Of a DNA stretch of 12,526 nt, positions 8,341 through 12,526 are shown piece by piece. Position 1 is the stretch's first letter. The number at the start of each line of letters is the position of its first letter. Made by a program: the position numbers and the translations under genes. Below the pieces are notes generated by a model. That model saw only the letters and a program-made list of their open reading frames with translations, did not search any database and had not been told where the DNA came from. Origin of the DNA: Entrophospora sp. SA101. Lineage: Eukaryota; Glomeromycota; Glomeromycetes; Entrophosporales; Entrophosporaceae. The stretch is from positions 43,885-56,410 of the forward strand of contig CAUDNR010000213.1 in the NCBI GenBank assembly GCA_958430865.1. Direction: 5' to 3'.

Positions 8341-9022
8341 CTACTTTTTTATTTTCAATCAAGATCATCTTTTAGTCTCTTTGACTTCAATTTGAGCCAC
8401 TAGTTGACCATTCTGTTGTTGTAATTGAGTTAATTGAGTTTTTAATTTCTTTTTCATAAGCAGTTACTTTATCAACCAGTTCTTGTGGAGTTAACTTTTT
8501 CAGCCTTTCTAATTCGGCTTTTAGTCTGTTTATCTCATCCAAAAGTTCCTGTTTCTGTCTCTTACCCCATTCTTTGGACTTTTCTTGAAACTTGGCTACT
8601 TCCTCCCTTTCTATAGCAATGGTTCATTCGGCTTCATTTAGTTGTTCTTGTAAAGAGTTTATTTGCCTTTCGTAAAAAGCAGACTGACTTATTTCTTCAT
8701 GAGGTAAAAGAGGGAGTTCTTTCTCCTCCAAATCTTCATTGTTTCTAATACAGTAGCAAACATTCTTGCCAGTAACAATATCAAAATCTAACTTAGTTTG
8801 TAATCTGCCACACCTATCACACTTTAGCAATTCATCATTTCAATACTTTTCTTCACAACTTTCACAAACCATGTCATCTGCAATTCATTCCCTGATTATT
8901 TTAGTGCGAGTCCTTATTTGATGAACAGATGCATTATTTCTGTTTTCTAGTTTAGAACAAAAATCACAAGTTTGCTTACTTTCTTTCTCTAATTCTAAAA
9001 TTGTGTATTCCAGTTCTCTCAT
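8341..9022 (-). pseudogene. Zinc-ribbon coiled-coil protein using TGA as Trp (endobacterial)
   Basis: From the ATG at 9022 the frame runs through three TGA codons (8885-8887, 8840-8842, 8624-8626), all acceptable as Trp, for example EEKYW just before a CDRC motif. Cys pairs CDFC, CESC, CDRC and CYC suggest zinc-ribbon folds in the first 90 residues. A long Glu/Lys/Gln-rich coiled coil follows. In the A-run at 8439-8443 one extra base shifts the frame. After correction the tail reads QLVAQIEVKETKR and ends at TAG 8341-8343 (227 codons, two more TGA). Uncorrected, it stops at TAA 8372-8374. It lies 13 bp after the upstream gene, as in an operon. I do not recognise a specific function. Confidence 0.65.
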
Positions 9023-9035
9023 TGTAATCTACTTG

Positions 9036-9895
9036 TTATTTAGACTTTACTTCTACTTGAGCAATCATTTCTTGGTTGTGAAACTTTTCCTTTTTTACTA
9101 GACTTTGCAATTTTTGAATCTTAACTTTTGCTTTTATTTTTAACTGCTTAAACATGCTCTGTTTAGTCAAGAATGATTTATTTTCTTCTTCAACAGGTAG
9201 AGCAGGTAAGGGTTTGCTGTTTAAATAGTTCAAACTCTTTAAACTTTCATTTTGTGACTCACTATCAGATAATTGCTTACTTAGTTTTTCTATTCTTTTG
9301 CTCTTTTGGCTTGACTCTTCCTCTAACTTTTCAACTTGGGCTTCTAAATAAGAAATCTTTTCACTATTGCTTTTGAGTTTCTTATTTTTTTCTATCATAT
9401 CTTCTGCTTGAGCTTTACTTCATTGTTCACCAACTTCTACAACTTTCTTAACTTGTTCCTGTTCTATTTCTACTCTCTCTTCTAATTTTTCTACTTCTGT
9501 TTCCAAATTTGCTTGTCTGTTTCTAAAACCTTAATTTTCTCTTTATATTCTTGATTTTGTTTACTTAGTTCCTCACATTCTAATGCTAATGCTCTTTTCT
9601 TTCTAAAAACTTCTTGGGGTTTGATTACTCATCAATGAATATTCTTTCAACCTATTTAGCCATTCTCTTTAACTGAAAAACCTATTCTTTCTTTTCATTC
9701 TTCTTGATTAAGCAATTCTGTTATTCTTTCATCAGAAAATTTATCATTATGAAGCACTATATCAGCAAGGATTTTACCCATGATCTCATTTTCTTTGATT
9801 GCTTTATCTTTATCAGCTAACTGCTTTTCTAAATCAGCAATTTTATTTAATGGTTCTTTATTTTCTTGTTGTTGTTCATTTATTATGTTTTTCAT
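9036..9895 (-). pseudogene. Coiled-coil protein using TGA as Trp (endobacterial), frameshifted
   Basis: It starts at ATG 9895 (MKNIINEQQQ) and ends at TAA 9036-9038. Nearly all of it is heptad-like coiled coil rich in Glu, Lys, Gln and Leu, with a Pro/Leu patch (KPLPALPVEEE). TGA codons at 9695-9697 and 9420-9422 read as Trp. Between about 9600 and 9672 the frame is uncertain. The original frame meets TAA at 9656-9658, whereas a shifted frame reads EWLNRLKEYSLMSNQTPRSF before returning at the T/A homopolymer 9605-9609. A further one-base loss near 9513-9520 joins the second half. With these corrections the length is 287 codons. Its end, AQVEVKSK, resembles the tail of the next gene, suggesting paralogues. 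Confidence 0.6.
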
Positions 9896-10085
9896 GATTT
9901 TTGTTTATTTAATATACTTATATCCTTAATTTATAAGAGTATATAAATTATTTTAGTACTTTTTTGCTTTAAAAGTGGAAAAAGCTAACAATATTTGTCA
10001 AAAGATTAAACTTATTAAACTTAATGAGAGTAAAGGACAAATTAACAGGTGTGATAAAGTAATAAAGGTGTTTGTTCTAAATATT
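9896..10085. other. Spacer with possible gene remnant
   Basis: This stretch lies between the coiled-coil gene and the transposase remnant. On the plus strand, 9975-10085 is open and reads KANNICQKIKLIKLNESKGQ, which looks more protein-like than chance in such AT-rich DNA. I cannot assign it, and it runs into the antisense of the transposase. A TATACT-like box upstream of 9895 could be a minus-strand -10 element, but no matching -35 is evident. Confidence 0.25.
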
Positions 10086-11851
10086 TTATTTGTTGCCAGT
10101 ATAGAATGGTCTTGGACAAGTAATATCTTTGTATTCATCTTTCACAAATGGACGAATATTCTGGTAAAGATATTCTTGTCTTTATAATCCAAAGGAGGTG
10201 GTGTTAACACTAAAATAGATAAAGCTTTAATTTCTTCAAAAATATCTGCTTTCTTGGTTTTCAATAAATTGAATTCAGTAAAAGGTCCATTAGCAACTTC
10301 TTGAACTTTCACTGTACCGAGATTAGATGCTTCAAAAAGAAAATGTTGATATTTCTGGATGCTTGGTAATTTCCTAAAATAAATCCCCAAAATAGCTTTA
10401 ATATCTAAATATTGAAAACCTTTTCCACCTTCATAACACTGAGTTTTATTTAATCCAGCTGGGCTAGACTTTTTTATCACATCAACTACGTGGACCAGAC
10501 AATCTGTTCTTATTCTTCTATAGAGTTTTTTAATCATGCCAAAATTACCATCACATTTGAATTTGGTATGTCCTGGAATCATGAAATTCAATTCAATACT
10601 TTCATAATATCCACAAATTACTAAATACAGGTAAAACCAAATAGTGGTGTTATTTTTATTCTGTCCATTAGCATTATCACAAGTAATCTTTAAATGCTTT
10701 TCACCTTTATTTAATTTTTTAATTCCATCAAAAATCATGCTAAGAGTGCCATTAGGACCTTTACTTATGATTTCATCTTCATTAAGAACATAATTGATTT
10801 GTTTCCTTACTGCTTCATCTTGAATACCAAATAAATGAACTTTACATGGGCTAAGATAATAGATTTTACTTACTTGTTGATCTAAATGTGGCACATGAAC
10901 ATTTTGGGCTCAATCATAACTGTAATGTGCAGTAGCATCAATGCTGCAATATGGTGTTTTACCCTTTTAATAATTTTGATTAACTAATTTTCTTTGTTCT
11001 TCTGCTAATTTGGTGTTTTTATTATAATAATTTCTTTCTAATTTGGTTTTGGACAAATGTTCTTTAAATCTTTTCAGTAAATCTTTAGTTTCTCCCTCTT
11101 GGCAAGCATTGTAATGTAAACCATCTCTAAAATGTTGACAAGTATCACACAAATCAGTTCTTGGACTCATGATTTGAATTTCTGGTGTCAATTGATGTCA
11201 CAATTTTCTGAAAACATCATATTTTAAGGATTTCAATTTGCTATCTTCTTCCAGACCAACCAGAAAATCTCTGTGGACTGATTTGTAACTCATTTCAGCT
11301 GGTAAGAATACAATTGATTGAGTTATCCTATTAATACTTCTTCCTGGACTTGGTAATCCATAGACTTCTGCATAATTTTCTAGAAAATTCTTTACTACTT
11401 CTGCAATATCTTTATCAATCACCATCTTAGTTTTTCATTGAGGCATTCTTTTTATGTTACCATGAATTCTTGGTAAAAGACCATTGTTTATCAGATAATT
11501 TCTAAGATTCTCAAAATAAGTTCTACCAATGCCCAACATATTGAGATAAGTTTCTTGACAAAGGGGTGTATTATGATCCCAGTGATAGAAAGTTCTTTTA
11601 TTTGATCTAGTTTTCTTCTTAAGACATCTGCTGGAGCTTATAGATACACCATCCATTGCTTTAAGTTGGACCATCAAAAATATGTCTTGTTCAGACTTGG
11701 AAAGAGTCTGAAAGGATTCTCTTAATCCTGCAAATTGTTCCTTGGGAATTCTTGAAGAACAACCACAATTACAACCTTTTTCTAAAAAATCAAGTGCTTT
11801 TTGATATTCATTAGAACCATCATTATATTTATTATTACTTTTCATATACAC
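10086..11851 (-). pseudogene. DUF7869-like eukaryotic-type transposase with TGA as Trp, degenerate
   Basis: It reads from ATG 11851 to TAA 10086-10088, about 589 codons if one missing base near 10181-10183 is restored. Order: Cys cluster (CNCGC), VGR/GIGR-type region, RIHGNIKRMP, SPRTDLCDTCQHF, a coiled coil, HYSYD, then CDNANGQNKNN and PGHTKFKCDGNFG, ending RPFVKDEYKDITCPRP. These match DUF7869-type DDE transposases of eukaryotes as I know them. In-frame TGAs at 11435-11437, 11198-11200 and 10910-10912 fall at W or aromatic positions (FRKLW before HQL is a conserved Trp). Two Trp codons are TGG. A TAA at 10967-10969 is a true nonsense codon. It carries the same code as the two genes downstream of it, so it shares their origin. 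Confidence 0.7.
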
Positions 11852-11889
11852 TTATCCCTATATATAATTTTATGTTCACTTTGTAGGTT

Positions 11890-11914
11890 CCTTTGATTAT
11901 TTTAAAATCAAAGG
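11890..11914. other. 9-bp inverted repeat upstream of the transposase remnant
   Basis: CCTTTGATT (11890-11898) pairs with AATCAAAGG (11906-11914) around a 7-nt loop, followed on the plus strand by TTTT. It resembles an intrinsic terminator for a plus-strand gene, but none is visible upstream. It could be a terminator from the endobacterial segment or chance. Confidence 0.35.
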
Positions 11915-12176
11915 TTTTAAGATTGTATGGAATAGAATTAAATTGTGAATTTTAACATTAAGTTAAGTTTGGATGGAAAGTCTGTGTTCATTTCATTATG
12001 AAAAACCTTGTCAATCTTGACCAAAGAAATACAAATAAGGAAATTGTTTGCATAAAAAACTACAAACCTTTCTTATATATATGTATATTATCTTTAGTTT
12101 TACAAATATATCATTTTTGTTTTCAAATGAATTTAATTGCAATTGGGTGAAATTAAAAGTAATTATGATTGGCGTG
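11915..12176. other. Gene-free spacer
   Basis: AT-rich, with no open frame of note and no repeat beyond simple TATA runs near 12070-12090. It presumably contains the right edge of the TGA=Trp segment, but composition alone does not show where. Confidence 0.4.
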
Positions 12177-12178
12177 TA

Positions 12179-12526
12179 CAGTCGCACCTGTCTATTTGCA
12201 TACCGTATATTTGCATAATCTGTTCATTTGCATAAAGGTAGCTTAGTCCCACATTGGGACTTATGAACTATTTGCATAACATAAATGTGCATATGCATCA
12301 AAAGTGATCCTGATTCTACTAAGTCCCCACTACGTATATATGCATATTTATGCTATAAAAGGAAAAAGATCAACTAAAATTTATTTTATTATTATTTTTC
12401 AAAAAAAATCATTAATAGCACTTTGTTTCATAGAATCAGAATAAATCTATTTCACAGTATTATTTACACTAGCCAACTTTTTAATTTCATCTGAACAATC
12501 TCTAGACTGCTGCAACAAGAATGTCA
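12179..12526 (+). mobile_element. Left end of a pogo/Tc1-like transposon, cut by window end
   Basis: After TA (12177-12178) the sequence begins CAGTCGCACCTGTC, the CAGT start common to pogo and Tc1/mariner ends. Four copies of (T/C)ATTTGCATA follow (12193-12202, 12208-12217, 12225-12234, 12269-12278), plus a perfect 7-bp hairpin AGTCCCA/TGGGACT (12245-12261). A TATA box (TATAAAAGG, 12354-12362) precedes a leader without early ORFs, and ATG at 12521 is the first candidate start near the edge. The transposase would lie to the right. The opposite TIR is not in the window, so the assignment is provisional. Confidence 0.4.
12193..12278 (+). repeat. ATTTGCAT octamer cluster
   Basis: The ten-base word (T/C)ATTTGCATA occurs four times with start-to-start spacings of 15, 17 and 44 bp, close to the putative transposon end. 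Spaced copies near a terminus fit transposase-binding sites; this is inference. Confidence 0.6.

Noticed and set aside
9623..9658. Trp-rich peptide IGWKNIHWWV and TAA nonsense codon in the coiled-coil gene
   Set aside because: A shifted frame reading EWLNRLKEYSLM looks much more protein-like, so these TGAs and the TAA were not counted as evidence for the code.
8341..11851. TGA as selenocysteine, or a whole nuclear genome with reassigned TGA
   Set aside because: TGA sits at Trp-like positions in three unrelated genes without any SECIS-like context noted, while the adjacent fungal gene uses only TGG for Trp.
12193..12278. CRISPR-like array
   Set aside because: Units are only ten bases, spacing is irregular and there are no spacers of constant length.
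1..12526. Whole window being a bacterial (endobacterial) contig
   Set aside because: The 2338-6641 gene has eight consistent spliceosomal introns, and both flanks carry eukaryotic-type transposon ends.

Overview
The window is AT-rich eukaryotic DNA, most likely from the nuclear genome of an arbuscular mycorrhizal fungus (Glomeromycotina). This rests on short GT-AG introns of 60-82 bp, many DNA-transposon relics, and a transposase family that I recognise from these fungi. Recognition is from memory and no search was run.

Layout. 1-77 is an inverted 77-bp copy of an exon of the main transposon gene. 78-2208 is mostly non-coding, with a CG-rich hAT-like terminus ending near 601 and minor repeats. 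2209-8283 is a DNA transposon of about 6.1 kb with near-identical 33-bp terminal inverted repeats flanked by TTAA. It carries a nine-exon plus-strand gene (2338-6641; 3183 coding nt, 1060 residues) for a protein with two tandem FYRN/FYRC-like modules, Cys/His-rich segments, a DDE-type core and a basic/acidic C-terminal helical region. One in-frame TGA interrupts it. The 3' part of the element is tandemly duplicated (5033-6896 and 6897-8172, 1276 bp each once later insertions are removed). A 571-bp Tc1/mariner-type MITE sits in intron 6 of the first copy, and the second copy preserves the empty site.

8341-11851, all on the minus strand, holds three broken genes that read sensibly only if TGA is tryptophan: a zinc-ribbon/coiled-coil protein, a long coiled-coil protein, and a eukaryote-type DUF7869-like transposase. 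The fungal transposon gene uses 26 TGG and no TGA for tryptophan. This block uses at least eight TGA and three or four TGG. Mollicutes-related endobacteria of these fungi (Candidatus Moeniiplasma) use that code, so the simplest reading is a decaying piece of endobacterial DNA in the fungal genome. It may include a transposase gene that had earlier moved from fungus to endobacterium. A chimeric assembly is the main alternative.

11852-12526 is non-coding until about 12177, where a pogo/Tc1-like terminus (TA then CAGTCGCACC) with repeated ATTTGCAT octamers and a TATA box begins. Its gene, if any, lies beyond the window.
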